Shown here: piece by piece, positions 1 to 9,157 of the stretch
Layout: each line of letters starts with the position of its first letter
How positions within the stretch are numbered: position 1 is the stretch's first letter
Assembly (NCBI RefSeq): GCF_007858185.1
Contig: NZ_VFES01000007.1
Coordinates: 205,476-269,475 of the forward strand
Source of the DNA: Pseudomonas grimontii
Lineage (GTDB): Bacteria > Pseudomonadota > Gammaproteobacteria > Pseudomonadales > Pseudomonadaceae
Length of the DNA: 64,000 nucleotides
Direction: 5' to 3'
Program-made: the position numbers and the translations under genes
The notes under the pieces: model-generated
Told to the model about the DNA's origin: nothing
Databases searched by the model: none
What the model saw: only the letters and a program-made list of their open reading frames with translations

Positions 1-372
1 CAGCGCAATCGCGGAGGGCGCCAGGGCCTGCTGGCCGAGGTTGGCCATGGTTTGGCGCCCCGGATGACTGAGCTGTACCCAGAAGTGGACGCCCTTGTCG
101 CGGGCCACGTTGGCCCATTCGCGAAAGCTGTCCAGATGCTGTTCGTCTTCGAGGGCAACGCCGCCGGGACCGGTCATGGCGCGGCGGTCGACCATCACGT
201 TGCCGGTCAGCAGCAGGCCGGGCGCGCCGTCTGCCCAGGCGGTGTACAGCTGCTTCAGTTCACGGGAAGGCGCTTGATCGGCGTCCGCCATATTCTCTTC
301 CATAGCCGCCTTGGCGATGCGGTTCGCGAGGACCTGGCCATTGGGCAGTTGCAAGGGTTCAAAGGGTGACAT
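1..372 (-). CDS. NADH:flavin oxidoreductase (old yellow enzyme family), N-terminal part
   Basis: Reverse-strand reading frame that runs off the left edge; 124 N-terminal residues are visible, starting MSPFEPLQLPNG. Seen: the opening LQLPNGQVLANRIAKAAM segment, GLLLTGNVMVDRRA, and the QLSHPGRQ motif near residue 103, all typical of the FMN-binding TIM barrel of old yellow enzyme / NADH oxidase proteins. The family reduces activated double bonds with NAD(P)H through FMN; the substrate cannot be told from this piece. It is divergent from a MerR regulator and shares a 71-base spacer with it that contains a MerR-type promoter reading toward this gene, so it is probably that regulator's target. Only the C-terminal side is missing, because of the window edge. 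Confidence 0.88.
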   Translation of the reverse strand, partial: MSPFEPLQLPNGQVLANRIAKAAMEENMADADQAPSRELKQLYTAWADGAPGLLLTGNVMVDRRAMTGPGGVALEDEQHLDSFREWANVARDKGVHFWVQLSHPGRQTMANLGQQALAPSAIAL

Positions 373-400
373 GAGTTGACTCCGGAACGGGGGAGGCCTC

Positions 401-432
401 AGGCTAAGCTTAAAGTTAACTTTAATGTCAAG
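401..432 (-). promoter_or_regulatory. MerR-type promoter/operator for the flavin oxidoreductase gene
   Basis: On the reverse strand a TTGACA -35 box (431 to 426) is followed by exactly 19 bases and then TAGCCT (406 to 401). The long spacer carries the perfect palindrome TTAAAGTTAACTTTAA. A 19-base spacer filled by a dyad is the hallmark of promoters untwisted by MerR-family activators. It sits just upstream of the MerR gene start and reads into the divergent oxidoreductase. Confidence 0.8.
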
Positions 433-443
433 CAGGTGGTTTG

Positions 444-848
444 ATGAATATTGGTGAGCTGGCAAAGCAGAGTGGGTTGGCGGCGTCGCGTATCCGCTTC
501 TATGAATCCGAGGGGCTGATCAGCCAGGTAGGGCGCCAGGCCAATGGGTATCGGCGCTATGCACCCGATGCCCTGCAAACGCTGCAACTGATTCAGAGCG
601 CACAGCAGGCCGGGTTTACCTTGCAGGAACTCAAGGCGTTAATGCCCGCGCCGGGGGAGCACAAGCGCGAGGAGTTGATCGAGGCCCTGGAGCGCAAGGT
701 GACGCAGATCGAGGCGATGCAGGCGCAGTTGGCTCATAGCAAGGCGCAGTTGCTGGGCGTGATCGAGGCGGTCCGGGCGCAGCCGGAAGGCGTGCCGTGC
801 TCCATGGGGCAGAAGCAAGTGCTGGCGTCGATTAAGGCCGGTGCCTGA
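444..848 (+). CDS. MerR family transcriptional regulator
   Basis: 134 residues. Residues 1-70 are a winged helix-turn-helix of MerR type (MNIGELAKQSGL, then RIRFYESEGLI and NGYRRYAPDAL); the rest is a long dimerisation helix (about 78-118) and a short tail with one cysteine (VPCSMGQK). It lacks the four-cysteine cluster of SoxR and the paired cysteines of metal-sensing MerR or CueR, so the signal is unknown. I chose the ATG at 444; a TTG codon directly before it is in frame but has no better ribosome site. The dyad promoter at 401-432 lies between it and the divergent flavin oxidoreductase, which fits an activator of that enzyme and a regulator of itself. Confidence 0.88.
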   Translation: MNIGELAKQSGLAASRIRFYESEGLISQVGRQANGYRRYAPDALQTLQLIQSAQQAGFTLQELKALMPAPGEHKREELIEALERKVTQIEAMQAQLAHSKAQLLGVIEAVRAQPEGVPCSMGQKQVLASIKAGA

Positions 849-1000
849 AAAAGCGCCGAGTTGCAGAGCAAGCAGATCCAAAGGTATCTACGCAACTGTG
901 TAGCCGCTAAAGCTAACCACGATGCGAAGCGAGCCGCCCTTGATCTTGCTTTAGATCTTGATCTCAGGCGCCCCGTTAAACCACGCTGGCCGGAATTCGA

Positions 1001-1222
1001 TAGTGATTTGGGGGGTAAACCGGCAGGGATGCCGGTTTAGCCGCCCCGCGCCATGGATGGCGCGTGGCGGCGGCCCCCCAAATCACTGTCGGATTACGGG
1101 CACACCGAGCCTGGGCGAGGTGCCGAGTGGTGGGGCGAAGCGTTTTTGGTTACTTTTGGCGCTCTTCCAAAAGTGACCCGCTGTAAGAGCGGAACCCTAA
1201 GTAGCCGTTACCGCAGCAACGG
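1001..1222. repeat. Multi-hairpin element with three-way-junction fold
   Basis: Seen directly: an outer stem of 14 base pairs (1002-1015 with 1074-1087) encloses two arms. Arm 1 is 1016-1025 paired with 1030-1039, a perfect 10-base-pair stem with a GGGA loop. Arm 2 is 1040-1045 paired with 1066-1071, continuing through 1048-1053 with 1058-1063. Downstream come three more hairpins: 1148-1159 with 1167-1178 (12 pairs, one T-G), 1178-1182 with 1188-1192, and 1205-1209 with 1218-1222. The design suggests either a structured RNA or a small non-autonomous mobile element. The inverted ends of the 88-base core resemble a MITE; the strand of any transcript is unknown. Confidence 0.6.
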
Positions 1223-1269
1223 ATATGTACTCATTCCAACCCAAGCACATGGTCGGCCCAGAGGCCGCC

Positions 1270-1308
1270 ATCGGGGGCAAGTCGAATCGTCGCACCGCCC
1301 CTCCCACA
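1270..1308 (-). repeat. REP variant with extended head
   Basis: Read on the reverse strand this is the usual GTGGGAGGGG...CTTGCCCCCGAT REP unit, with the single head base replaced by about 16 bases (CGGTGCGACGATTCGA). The whole 39-base unit is an exact reverse complement of 63821-63859 at the other end of the window. Confidence 0.8.
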
Positions 1309-1386
1309 TTTAGCGCGGGGCATCAGTTAGAGAGTCGTCAGCTCCCGAGCCGTCACGGGAGCAAACCCCCACCCCGCATGTGATAC

Positions 1387-1881
1387 TCAGCGACGACGGA
1401 ACAGCGGCAACGGCTCATCCGTAGCTGCCTGGTACGTCACCGAGAAGTCCTTGAGGCTTTCCAGCGCTTCGTACGGGTCCTTGTCAGCGCGCAAGGCGAA
1501 GGCATCGAACCCACAACGGCGCAGGTAGAACAACTGGTCGCGCAACACGTCGCCAATCGCCCGCAGCTCGCCTTTGTAACCGTAGCGGTCACGCAGCAAA
1601 CGTGCGTTGGAGTAGTTGCGACCGTCGGTGAAGGCCGGGAAGTTCAGGGCGATGACCTGGAAGTGTTCCACGTCCGCACCGATCTCCTCGGCTTCTTCAT
1701 CGGCGTCCAGCCACACACCCAGGCCGCCGTCACGGGCCTTGAGCGCGTGGCCATGTTCGCGCCACAGGGCCAGCGGCACGATCAGGTCGTCACAGTTGGA
1801 AATGCCGTCGAAGCTCGCGTCCTTGGGCAGCAGGTGCCAGGTTTCGTCGAGGACTTCGTTGTTCTTAATGATTCGCTGCAT
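1387..1881 (-). CDS. DUF934 family protein, sulfite reductase partner
   Basis: 164 residues starting MQRIIKNNEVLDETW. It matches the DUF934 family, small soluble proteins encoded directly after assimilatory sulfite/nitrite reductase in pseudomonads and other proteobacteria and thought to be needed for sulfite reduction. The conserved FPAFTDGRNYSNARLLRDRYGY segment and the RRCGFDAFALR segment are clear. I chose the ATG at 1881 because it overlaps the end of the reductase gene by 17 bases, which implies translational coupling; a longer frame to 1941 would be wholly inside that gene. The exact biochemical role is not established. Confidence 0.88.
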   Translation of the reverse strand: MQRIIKNNEVLDETWHLLPKDASFDGISNCDDLIVPLALWREHGHALKARDGGLGVWLDADEEAEEIGADVEHFQVIALNFPAFTDGRNYSNARLLRDRYGYKGELRAIGDVLRDQLFYLRRCGFDAFALRADKDPYEALESLKDFSVTYQAATDEPLPLFRRR

Positions 1882-3523
1882 AGACGCGCTCCTTGAACAG
1901 GTCAATGCCGATGCGCTGGTAGGTGTCGATGAAACGCTCATCTTCGGTGCGCTGTTCGATGTACACGTCGATCAGCTTGCCGATCACCTCAGGCATGGCT
2001 TCCTGGGCGAAGGATGGGCCAAGGATCTTGCCCAGGCTCGCATCGCGGCTGGCGCTGCCACCCAGGGACACTTGGTAGAATTCTTCGCCTTTCTTGTCCA
2101 CGCCCAGGATGCCGATGTGGCCGACGTGGTGGTGACCACAGGCGTTCATGCAACCGGAAATGTTCAGGTCCAGCTCGCCGATGTCGAACAGGTAGTCCAG
2201 GTCGTCGAAACGGCGCTGGATCGATTCGGCAATCGGGATCGACTTGGCGTTGGCCAGGGAGCAGAAGTCGCCGCCCGGGCAGCAGATGATGTCGGTCAAC
2301 AGGCCGATGTTCGGCGTGGCGAAACCGCCTTCGCGCAGCTCGCCCCACAGGGTGAACAGTTGGCTCTGCTCAACATCCGCAAGGATGATGTTCTGCTCGT
2401 GGGAGGTACGCAGCTGGCCGAAGCTGTAGCGCTCGGCCAGGTCGGCGACGGCGTCCAGCTGCTTGTCGGTGATGTCGCCCGGTGCAACACCGGTCGGTTT
2501 CAGCGACAGGGTCACCGCCACATAGCCCGGCTTTTTGTGCGCCAGGGTGTTGCGGGTGCGCCAGCGGGCGAAGCCTGGGTGCTGCTGGTCGAGCGCTGCC
2601 AACTCGGCGTCCTGATTGTTCAGGGCCTTGTACTCAGGATCGACGAAGTGCTTGGCCACACGGTGCACTTCGGCTTCAGTCAGGGTGGTCTGGCCGCCGC
2701 GCAGGTGTTCCATCTCGGCGTCGACTTTCTGGGCGAACACCTCAGGGGTCAGCGCCTTGACCAGGATTTTGATCCGGGCCTTGTATTTGTTGTCACGACG
2801 GCCGTAGCGGTTATAGACCCGCAGGATCGCGTCGAGGTAACTCAACAGGTCCTGCCACGGCAGGAACTCGTTGATGAATGCACCCACCACCGGGGTACGG
2901 CCGAGGCCGCCACCCACCAGTACACGGAAACCCAGCTCGCCGGCCGCGTTGTACACCGGCTCCAGGCCGATGTCGTGCACTTCGATGGCGGCACGGTCCG
3001 AGGTCGAGCCATTGATGGCGATCTTGAACTTGCGCGGCAGGTAGGCGAATTCCGGGTGGAAGGTGGTCCACTGACGGACGATTTCACACCACGGGCGTGG
3101 GTCGATCAGCTCGTCGGCGGCAACCCCGGCGAATTGGTCGGTGGTCACGTTGCGCAGGCAGTTACCGCTGGTCTGAATGGCGTGCATCTGCACGGTGGCC
3201 AGTTCAGCCAGGATGTCCGGCACATCTTCCAGCGCCGGCCAGTTGAACTGTACGTTCTGGCGGGTGCTGATGTGGGCATAGCCTTTGTCGAAGTCGCGGG
3301 CAATCTTGGCCATCATGCGGGTCTGGCGCGAAGTCAGTTGGCCATAAGGCACGGCCACCCGCAGCATCGGCGCAAAGCGCTGAACATAAAGGCCATTTTG
3401 CAGGCGCAGAGGGCGGAACTCTTCTTCGCTCAGTTCACCTGCTAGGTAGCGTCGGGTCTGATCACGGAACTGCTTGACGCGGTCCTCGATGATGCGCTGA
3501 TCGTATTCGTCGTATACGTACAT
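1865..3523 (-). CDS. cysI: Assimilatory sulfite (nitrite) reductase, siroheme hemoprotein
   Basis: 552 residues. It reduces sulfite to sulfide by six electrons at a siroheme coupled to a [4Fe-4S] cluster in cysteine synthesis. Seen: two ferredoxin-like half domains near residues 50-120 and 325-400, and the four cluster/siroheme cysteines as CPGGDFC and GCMNACGHHH in the C-terminal third. The length fits the ferredoxin- or NADPH-linked single-subunit type common in Pseudomonas. I start at MYVYDEYDQ (3523) with an AGGA ribosome site; 29 upstream in-frame residues look like non-coding leader. It is followed by the DUF934 gene in the same operon. A dissimilatory role is unlikely in this context. 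Confidence 0.92.
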   Translation of the reverse strand: MYVYDEYDQRIIEDRVKQFRDQTRRYLAGELSEEEFRPLRLQNGLYVQRFAPMLRVAVPYGQLTSRQTRMMAKIARDFDKGYAHISTRQNVQFNWPALEDVPDILAELATVQMHAIQTSGNCLRNVTTDQFAGVAADELIDPRPWCEIVRQWTTFHPEFAYLPRKFKIAINGSTSDRAAIEVHDIGLEPVYNAAGELGFRVLVGGGLGRTPVVGAFINEFLPWQDLLSYLDAILRVYNRYGRRDNKYKARIKILVKALTPEVFAQKVDAEMEHLRGGQTTLTEAEVHRVAKHFVDPEYKALNNQDAELAALDQQHPGFARWRTRNTLAHKKPGYVAVTLSLKPTGVAPGDITDKQLDAVADLAERYSFGQLRTSHEQNIILADVEQSQLFTLWGELREGGFATPNIGLLTDIICCPGGDFCSLANAKSIPIAESIQRRFDDLDYLFDIGELDLNISGCMNACGHHHVGHIGILGVDKKGEEFYQVSLGGSASRDASLGKILGPSFAQEAMPEVIGKLIDVYIEQRTEDERFIDTYQRIGIDLFKERVYAANH

Positions 3524-3756
3524 ATAGGTCCTGTTCTCGGCAAATCTGCGCGCACGGCCGCGCACTCCCAACGGAGCCGGCGCACGATACCAGTTTGCGT
3601 TTATGCGCAAAAGTGATGTTTGAGTATATGCACATAACCAAAATGACTAATGAGAAAGGTTATCGTGATACCCACATTTGTCATGCGGGCAATCGTGAAC
3701 TTTACTGTGAGCGTGTTTGAGTGCAATCACCTATAAAACCGACAAGAGGCGATGCA

Positions 3757-3870
3757 ATGAGCAATCCGACCAAAGCTCGTAAACCTGACAGTACCGTGGA
3801 TGCCTGGGCCATTCTGTTCTTGATTATTCTGGTGGTGGGAACCGCCGTATTCTGGGTCAGCCATCAATAA
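3757..3870 (+). CDS. Small single-pass membrane protein (37 residues)
   Basis: A 37-residue frame starting MSNPTKARKPDSTVDAW. A basic N-terminus is followed by one hydrophobic helix (about residues 16-34, AILFLIILVVGTAVFWV), so it should sit in the inner membrane with the N-terminus inside. A good ribosome site (AGAGG, 8 bases before the ATG) supports it. It lies between cysI (divergent) and a binding-protein gene 75 bases downstream on the same strand. I do not recognise a family. Confidence 0.65.
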   Translation: MSNPTKARKPDSTVDAWAILFLIILVVGTAVFWVSHQ

Positions 3871-3945
3871 AGGACGTTGATTGAGCCTCGATTGGTTTGG
3901 GCATTGCCACTATCATGGCGGCCTATTTTCGAGGCTCAAGCATCC

Positions 3946-5013
3946 ATGTTGAAGGTGTTGATTACGTGTGTCTGGTTGCTGGGATCGACGTATGGGGTGA
4001 TGGCCCATGCCACCTCGGTGGTGTTTCTCAATCCTGGCATGTCGACGGAAACTTTCTGGGTCAGCTACACGCAATTCATGCAGGCCGCCGCCAAGGACCT
4101 CGGCCTGGAATTGCGTGTGCGTTATGGCGAGCGCGATGCCGACAACACACTGCTCCAGGCGCGTGAGGTGCTGCAAGGCAGTCAGCGGCCTGATTACCTG
4201 GTACTGGCGAATGAGCAGTACGTTGCGCCGCAGATCCTGCGCATGGCCGAGGGCAGTGGCGTCAAGCTACTGGTGGTGAACAGCGCGCTGACCCCGGATC
4301 AGATGCAATTGCTGGGAACCCGCAGTGGCATCCGTTTGATCGGCAGCCTGGTCGCTGACGATGAAGAGGCTGGCTACCTGATGCTCCGCGACTTGCTGCG
4401 CCAGCACGGCCCGGTTGCGCCGGGTCAATCCCTCGACCTGTTGGCCTTTTCCGGCGTCAAGACCACGCCGGTTGCGCAATTGCGTGAGCGGGGCATGCGT
4501 CGGGCGCTGGCCGAGCATCCCGAGGTGCGCCTGCGTCAGTTGGTCTACGGTGAGTGGAGCCGCGAGCGCGCCTTCGAGCAAGCGACGCAACTGTTCAAGC
4601 GCTACCCGCAGACGGCGCTGGTGTGGTCGGCCAGTGATCAGATGGCGTTGGGCGCCATGCAGGCGTTGCAGGACAGTGGACGGTTACCGGGTAAGGACGT
4701 GCTGTTCAGCGCGGTCAACAGTTCGCCGGAAATTCTGCAGGCGCGCCTGGAGGGGCGTTTATCGAGCCTGGTCGCCGGGCATTTCACCGTCGGCGGCTGG
4801 GCCATGGTGTTGGTCCATGATGATGCCAAAGGCCTGGACATTGGCGCCTATGGTGGGCGCGACCGTCAGTTGGCGTTGTTCCAGTTGATCGATGCCAGCC
4901 AGGCGCGGCGCTTGTTGGGGCCGACACCCGCGGTGAATTTTCGCGCACTGTCCGCCCAGGGCAAACCCGTGTCCTATCGCTACCCGTTCAGCCTGCGGCT
5001 GTTGCTCCGCTAG
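3946..5013 (+). CDS. Periplasmic substrate-binding protein, sugar-type
   Basis: 355 residues from the ATG at 3946. Residues 1-22 form a Sec signal peptide (MLKVLITCVWLLGSTYGVMA). The mature part has the periplasmic-binding-protein type I fold of the RbsB/LacI group: VVFLNPGMSTETFWV, then the ADNTLLQAREVLQG, PDYLVLANEQY and LVWSASDQMALGAMQAL segments. Such proteins deliver small solutes to ABC importers or chemoreceptors, but no permease or ATPase gene is adjacent, so it is an orphan binding protein. An in-frame TTG at 3877 would add 23 residues ahead of the signal sequence and is less likely. Confidence 0.75.
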   Translation: MLKVLITCVWLLGSTYGVMAHATSVVFLNPGMSTETFWVSYTQFMQAAAKDLGLELRVRYGERDADNTLLQAREVLQGSQRPDYLVLANEQYVAPQILRMAEGSGVKLLVVNSALTPDQMQLLGTRSGIRLIGSLVADDEEAGYLMLRDLLRQHGPVAPGQSLDLLAFSGVKTTPVAQLRERGMRRALAEHPEVRLRQLVYGEWSRERAFEQATQLFKRYPQTALVWSASDQMALGAMQALQDSGRLPGKDVLFSAVNSSPEILQARLEGRLSSLVAGHFTVGGWAMVLVHDDAKGLDIGAYGGRDRQLALFQLIDASQARRLLGPTPAVNFRALSAQGKPVSYRYPFSLRLLLR

Positions 5014-5228
5014 ACGCCGGCCAGGTGCAGCACCAGCTTGACGATGCCAAACAAGGTCAACGCAAACACGGCAGTGAACAGGATGCCCAGCACCACGAAA
5101 TGACTGGGCTTGCCATGGGTAAAGTCGCGGGCGCGATTCTTGCCGCTCTGCACGCCAAATGCAGCGGCCACCACGCTGTGGAGCATCTGCCAGAAGGTAG
5201 GGGGCTTGTTGTTGGCTGGATCGTCCAT
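5010..5228 (-). CDS. DUF2970 family small membrane protein
   Basis: 72 residues starting MDDPANNKPPTFWQMLHSVVAAAFGVQS. The layout matches DUF2970: the conserved FWQML-VAAAFGVQS-RDF block, then one transmembrane helix at about residues 45-70 (FVVLGILFTAVFALTLFGIV). The function of the family is unknown. It ends 4 bases inside the convergent binding-protein gene and lies downstream of metH on the same strand with a 52-base gap to the metH stop. Confidence 0.85.
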   Translation of the reverse strand: MDDPANNKPPTFWQMLHSVVAAAFGVQSGKNRARDFTHGKPSHFVVLGILFTAVFALTLFGIVKLVLHLAGV

Positions 5229-5280
5229 ACGTCCCTCGACACAAGGTGTGTGAGGGACAGCATAGACAATCCAGGCCGGC

Positions 5281-8200
5281 TTAGTTGTCGTAACCCAGGT
5301 TCGGCGCCAGCCAGCGCTCGGTCACGGCCAGGTCCTGGCCTTTACGCGCGGTGTAGCTGGCCACCTGGTCCTTGTCGACCTTGCCCACGGCAAAGTACTG
5401 CGCCTGCGGATGGGCAAAGTACCAGCCACTGACCGCCGCCGCCGGGAACATTGCGTAGTGTTCGGTGAGGAACACACCGCTGCGGCCGGCGTGCATTTCG
5501 CGGGCCTCGGGGTCGAGCAGTTGGAACAACTGGGCTTTCTCGGTGTGATCCGGGCACGCCGGGTAACCTGGGGCAGGGCGGATGCCGCTGTATTGCTCCT
5601 TGATCAGCGCCTCGTTGTCCAGTTGCTCGTCCTTGGCGTAACCCCAGTGTTCTTTACGCACCTGCTGGTGCAGCCACTCGGCACAGGCCTCGGCCAGGCG
5701 GTCGGCCAGGGCCTTGACCATGATCGAGTTGTAGTCGTCACCTGCGTCCTGGTAGGCCTTGGCCACTTCTTCGGCGCCGATGCCGGCGGTGGTGATGAAG
5801 CCACCGATGTAGTCGGTCACGCCGCTGTCCTTGGGCGCGACGAAGTCGGCCAGGGAGAAGTTCGGCTTGCCGTCGGTCTTGATGATCTGCTGGCGCAGGT
5901 GGTGCAGTTTGGCAATCGGCTGGCCGTCTTCGCCGTAGACTTCCAGGTCATCGTCCTGCACCTGGTTGGTCGGCCAGAAACCGAACACCGCGCGGGCACT
6001 GATGAGTTTTTCGTCGATCAGCTTCTTGAGCATTTCCCGGGCGTCGGCGTACAGCGCGGTGGCGGCTTCACCCACCACTTCATCGGTAAGGATGCGCGGG
6101 AACTTGCCGGCCAGGTCCCAGGAGATAAAGAACGGGGTCCAGTCGATGTACTCGGCCAAAACGTTGAGGTCGATATTGTCCAGCACTTTGGAACCGGTGA
6201 AGGTTGGCTTGACCGGCGTGTAGGTGCTCCAGTCGAACTGCGGCTTCTTGGCGATGGCCGCCGGATAGCTCAGGCGTTCGGTGCGCGCACTGCGGTTGGA
6301 GGTGCGCTCACGGACATCGATGTATTCCAGGCGGGTCTTCTCGACGAAGCCGGCCTTCAATTCCTTGGACAGCAGCTGCGTGGCCACGCCCACCGCGCGG
6401 GAGGCGTCGGTGACGTAGATCACCGCGTCGTTGCTGTACTTGGGCTCGATCTTCACCGCCGTGTGTGCCTTGGAGGTGGTCGCGCCACCGATCATCAGCG
6501 GCAGGTGGAAGTCCTGGCGCTGCATCTCGCGGGCCACATGCACCATCTCGTCCAGGGACGGTGTGATCAGGCCGGACAGCCCGATAATGTCGCACTTCTG
6601 CTCCTTGGCCACCTGCAGGATCTTCTCGGCCGGCACCATCACGCCGAGGTCGACAATGTCATAGCCGTTGCAACCGAGCACCACGCCAACGATGTTCTTG
6701 CCGATGTCATGCACGTCGCCCTTCACCGTGGCCATCAGGATCTTGCCCTTGGCTTCCGGCTTGTCGCCTTTTTCCAGTTCGATGAACGGGATCAAGTGGG
6801 CCACGGCCTGCTTCATTACGCGGGCGGATTTCACCACCTGGGGCAGGAACATCTTGCCGGCGCCGAACAGGTCGCCAACGATGTTCATACCGGACATCAA
6901 CGGGCCTTCGATCACTTCGATCGGGCGCGCGAACGACTGCCGCGATTCTTCAGTGTCTTCGACGATATGGGTGGTGATGCCCTTGACCAGCGCGTGCTCG
7001 AGGCGCTTGTTGACCGGCCAGCCGCGCCATTCCTCGGTCTCGGCTTCTTTTACGCTGCCATCGCCCTTGTACTTGTCGGCGATGGCGAGGAGGGCGTCGG
7101 TGCCTTCCGGGGTGCGGTTGAGGACTACATCTTCAACGGCATCGCGCAGCTCGGCCGGGATCTGGTCGTAGATCTCCAACTGGCCGGCGTTGACGATACC
7201 CATGGTCAGGCCGTTGCGGATCGCATACAGCAGGAACACCGAGTGGATCGCCTCGCGCACCGGGTTGTTGCCGCGGAACGAGAACGACACGTTGGACACG
7301 CCACCGGAGGTCAGCGCATACGGCAGCTCGTCGCGGATGTAGGCGCAGGCGTTGATGAAATCGACGGCGTAGTTGTTGTGTTCTTCAATACCGGTGGCGA
7401 CCGCGAAGATGTTCGGGTCGAAGATGATGTCTTCCGGCGGAAAGCCGACTTCATTGACCAGGATGTCGTAGGAACGCTTGCAGATTTCCTTCTTGCGCGC
7501 TTCGGTGTCGGCCTGGCCGGCTTCGTCGAAGGCCATCACGACCACGGCGGCGCCGTAGCGCTTGCACAGCTTGGCGTGGTGAATGAACTGCTCGACGCCT
7601 TCCTTCATGCTGATGGAGTTGACGATGCCCTTGCCCTGGATGCACTTGAGGCCGGCTTCGATCACTTCCCACTTGGAGGAATCGATCATGATCGGTACGC
7701 GGGAGATGTCCGGCTCGCCGGCAATCAGATTGAGGAAGGTCACCATGGCCTTCTTCGAATCGAGCATGCCCTCGTCCATGTTGATGTCGATCACCTGGGC
7801 GCCGGCTTCCACCTGTTGCAGGGCCACTTCCAGGGCTTCGGTGTAGTTGTCTTCACGGATCAGGCGGGCGAAACGCGCAGAACCGGTGATGTTGGTGCGC
7901 TCGCCGACGTTGACGAACAACGAGCTGCGATCAATCGTGAACGGCTCCAGGCCCGACAGGCGGCAGGCCTTGGGGATGTCCGGGATCGGGCGCGGCGCAT
8001 AACCGGCCACGGCCTTGGCGATGGCTTCGATATGGCCCGGTGTGGTGCCGCAGCAACCGCCGACGATGTTCAGAAAGCCGCTCTGGGCGAATTCTTCGAT
8101 GACCTTGGCGGTTTCCGATGGCAGCTCGTCGTATTCGCCGAATTCGTTGGGCAGGCCGGCATTGGGGTGCGCGGACACGTGGGTGTTGGCCTTGTTGGAC

Positions 8201-8991
8201 AACTCTTCCAGGTACGGGCGCAGCTCGCTGGCGCCGAGGGCGCAGTTCAGGCCCACGGAAATCGGCTTGGCGTGGGCGACCGAGTTCCAGAAGGCTTCAG
8301 TGGTCTGGCCCGAGAGGGTACGGCCGGAGGCGTCGGTGATGGTGCCGGAGATCATGATCGGCAATTCGATGCCAAGCGCTTCGAACACCCCCTGCACGGC
8401 GAAGATCGCGGCCTTGGCGTTGAGGGTGTCGAAGATGGTCTCGATCAGGATCAGGTCGGCGCCGCCCTCGATCAGGCCCTTGGTGGCCTCGGTGTAGTTC
8501 TCCACCAGTTCATCGAAGGTGACGTTGCGGTAGCCGGGGTTGTTTACATCGGGCGACAGCGAGCAGGTGCGGCTGGTCGGGCCGAGGACGCCAGCAACGA
8601 AGCGCGGCTTGGCCGGGTTCTCGGCGGTCTTGGCATCGGCGATCTTGCGCGCCAGGCGGGCGCCTTCGACATTCAGTTCATAGGCCAGCTCTTCCATGCC
8701 ATAGTCGGCCATGGAGATGCGGGTCGCGTTGAAGGTGTTGGTTTCGAGGATGTCGGCACCGGCATCCAGGTACGCCTTCTCGATCCCGCCAATCACGTCC
8801 GGGCGGGTGAGCACCAGCAGGTCGTTGTTGCCCTTGACGTCGCTCGGCCAGTCGGCGAAACGTTTGCCGCGGTAGTCGTGTTCTTCCAGTTTATAGCTCT
8901 GGATCATCGTGCCCATGCCGCCGTCGAGGATCAGGATGCGTTCCTTGAGAGCGTGGTGAAGGGCTTGCAGACGAGCGCTACGATCGGACAT
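5281..8991 (-). CDS. metH: Cobalamin-dependent methionine synthase
   Basis: 1,236 residues, full length for the family. It transfers the methyl group from 5-methyltetrahydrofolate to homocysteine through methylcobalamin. Domains in order: homocysteine-binding barrel (about 1-340) with the zinc cysteines in GLNCALG and GGCCGTT; pterin-binding barrel (about 350-640, [14 protein letters not shown]); cobalamin cap and Rossmann domain (about 650-890) with the cobalt-ligand histidine in DVHDIGKN; C-terminal AdoMet reactivation domain (about 900-1236). I start at MSDRSARLQ; an in-frame ATG 21 bases upstream (9012) is possible and neither has a strong ribosome site. No cobalamin riboswitch is visible before it, unlike the cobalamin operons nearby. 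Confidence 0.96.
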   Translation of the reverse strand: MSDRSARLQALHHALKERILILDGGMGTMIQSYKLEEHDYRGKRFADWPSDVKGNNDLLVLTRPDVIGGIEKAYLDAGADILETNTFNATRISMADYGMEELAYELNVEGARLARKIADAKTAENPAKPRFVAGVLGPTSRTCSLSPDVNNPGYRNVTFDELVENYTEATKGLIEGGADLILIETIFDTLNAKAAIFAVQGVFEALGIELPIMISGTITDASGRTLSGQTTEAFWNSVAHAKPISVGLNCALGASELRPYLEELSNKANTHVSAHPNAGLPNEFGEYDELPSETAKVIEEFAQSGFLNIVGGCCGTTPGHIEAIAKAVAGYAPRPIPDIPKACRLSGLEPFTIDRSSLFVNVGERTNITGSARFARLIREDNYTEALEVALQQVEAGAQVIDINMDEGMLDSKKAMVTFLNLIAGEPDISRVPIMIDSSKWEVIEAGLKCIQGKGIVNSISMKEGVEQFIHHAKLCKRYGAAVVVMAFDEAGQADTEARKKEICKRSYDILVNEVGFPPEDIIFDPNIFAVATGIEEHNNYAVDFINACAYIRDELPYALTSGGVSNVSFSFRGNNPVREAIHSVFLLYAIRNGLTMGIVNAGQLEIYDQIPAELRDAVEDVVLNRTPEGTDALLAIADKYKGDGSVKEAETEEWRGWPVNKRLEHALVKGITTHIVEDTEESRQSFARPIEVIEGPLMSGMNIVGDLFGAGKMFLPQVVKSARVMKQAVAHLIPFIELEKGDKPEAKGKILMATVKGDVHDIGKNIVGVVLGCNGYDIVDLGVMVPAEKILQVAKEQKCDIIGLSGLITPSLDEMVHVAREMQRQDFHLPLMIGGATTSKAHTAVKIEPKYSNDAVIYVTDASRAVGVATQLLSKELKAGFVEKTRLEYIDVRERTSNRSARTERLSYPAAIAKKPQFDWSTYTPVKPTFTGSKVLDNIDLNVLAEYIDWTPFFISWDLAGKFPRILTDEVVGEAATALYADAREMLKKLIDEKLISARAVFGFWPTNQVQDDDLEVYGEDGQPIAKLHHLRQQIIKTDGKPNFSLADFVAPKDSGVTDYIGGFITTAGIGAEEVAKAYQDAGDDYNSIMVKALADRLAEACAEWLHQQVRKEHWGYAKDEQLDNEALIKEQYSGIRPAPGYPACPDHTEKAQLFQLLDPEAREMHAGRSGVFLTEHYAMFPAAAVSGWYFAHPQAQYFAVGKVDKDQVASYTARKGQDLAVTERWLAPNLGYDN

Positions 8992-9157
8992 GGGACTACT
9001 CTGGTCAGGCATTACGGAGGGCGTGGATCATAACAAACCTGTGCGGATTTGCGGCATGTCCGGGTTTTGCATGAATATCGCTCATGTTGATGAGGGGTGT
9101 GGCCCGGTAGAATCGCCGCCACTTCCATATCGCCTGCATTCAATCGGGACCGGATAC

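Larger units (their letters stand above)
849..1386. other. Long intergenic region with multi-hairpin element and REP unit
   Basis: No convincing gene. From 885 there is a TATCTACGCAACT motif also found near REPs at 12461 and 63869. Positions 1001-1222 hold a series of strong inverted repeats (listed separately). Positions 1270-1308 are a REP-like unit with an extended loop. Two open frames across the region (958-1176 and 1053-1313) consist of hairpin arms read as protein and have no codon-usage or ribosome-site support, so I do not call them. Confidence 0.6.

Noticed and set aside
958..1313. Two small overlapping open frames (72 and 86 codons) in the first intergenic gap.
   Set aside because: They are made from hairpin arms and a REP read as protein, lack ribosome sites and have no recognisable domain.
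1616..3445. A 609-codon frame antisense to cysI.
   Set aside because: Same cause; cysI carries all cluster cysteines and normal length.
5410..9033. A 1,207-codon open frame antisense to metH.
   Set aside because: High-GC third positions of a real gene create long antisense frames; metH on the other strand has full domain structure and motifs.
8992..9157. Possible cobalamin riboswitch before metH.
   Set aside because: No B12 box or other aptamer block is present in this short leader.
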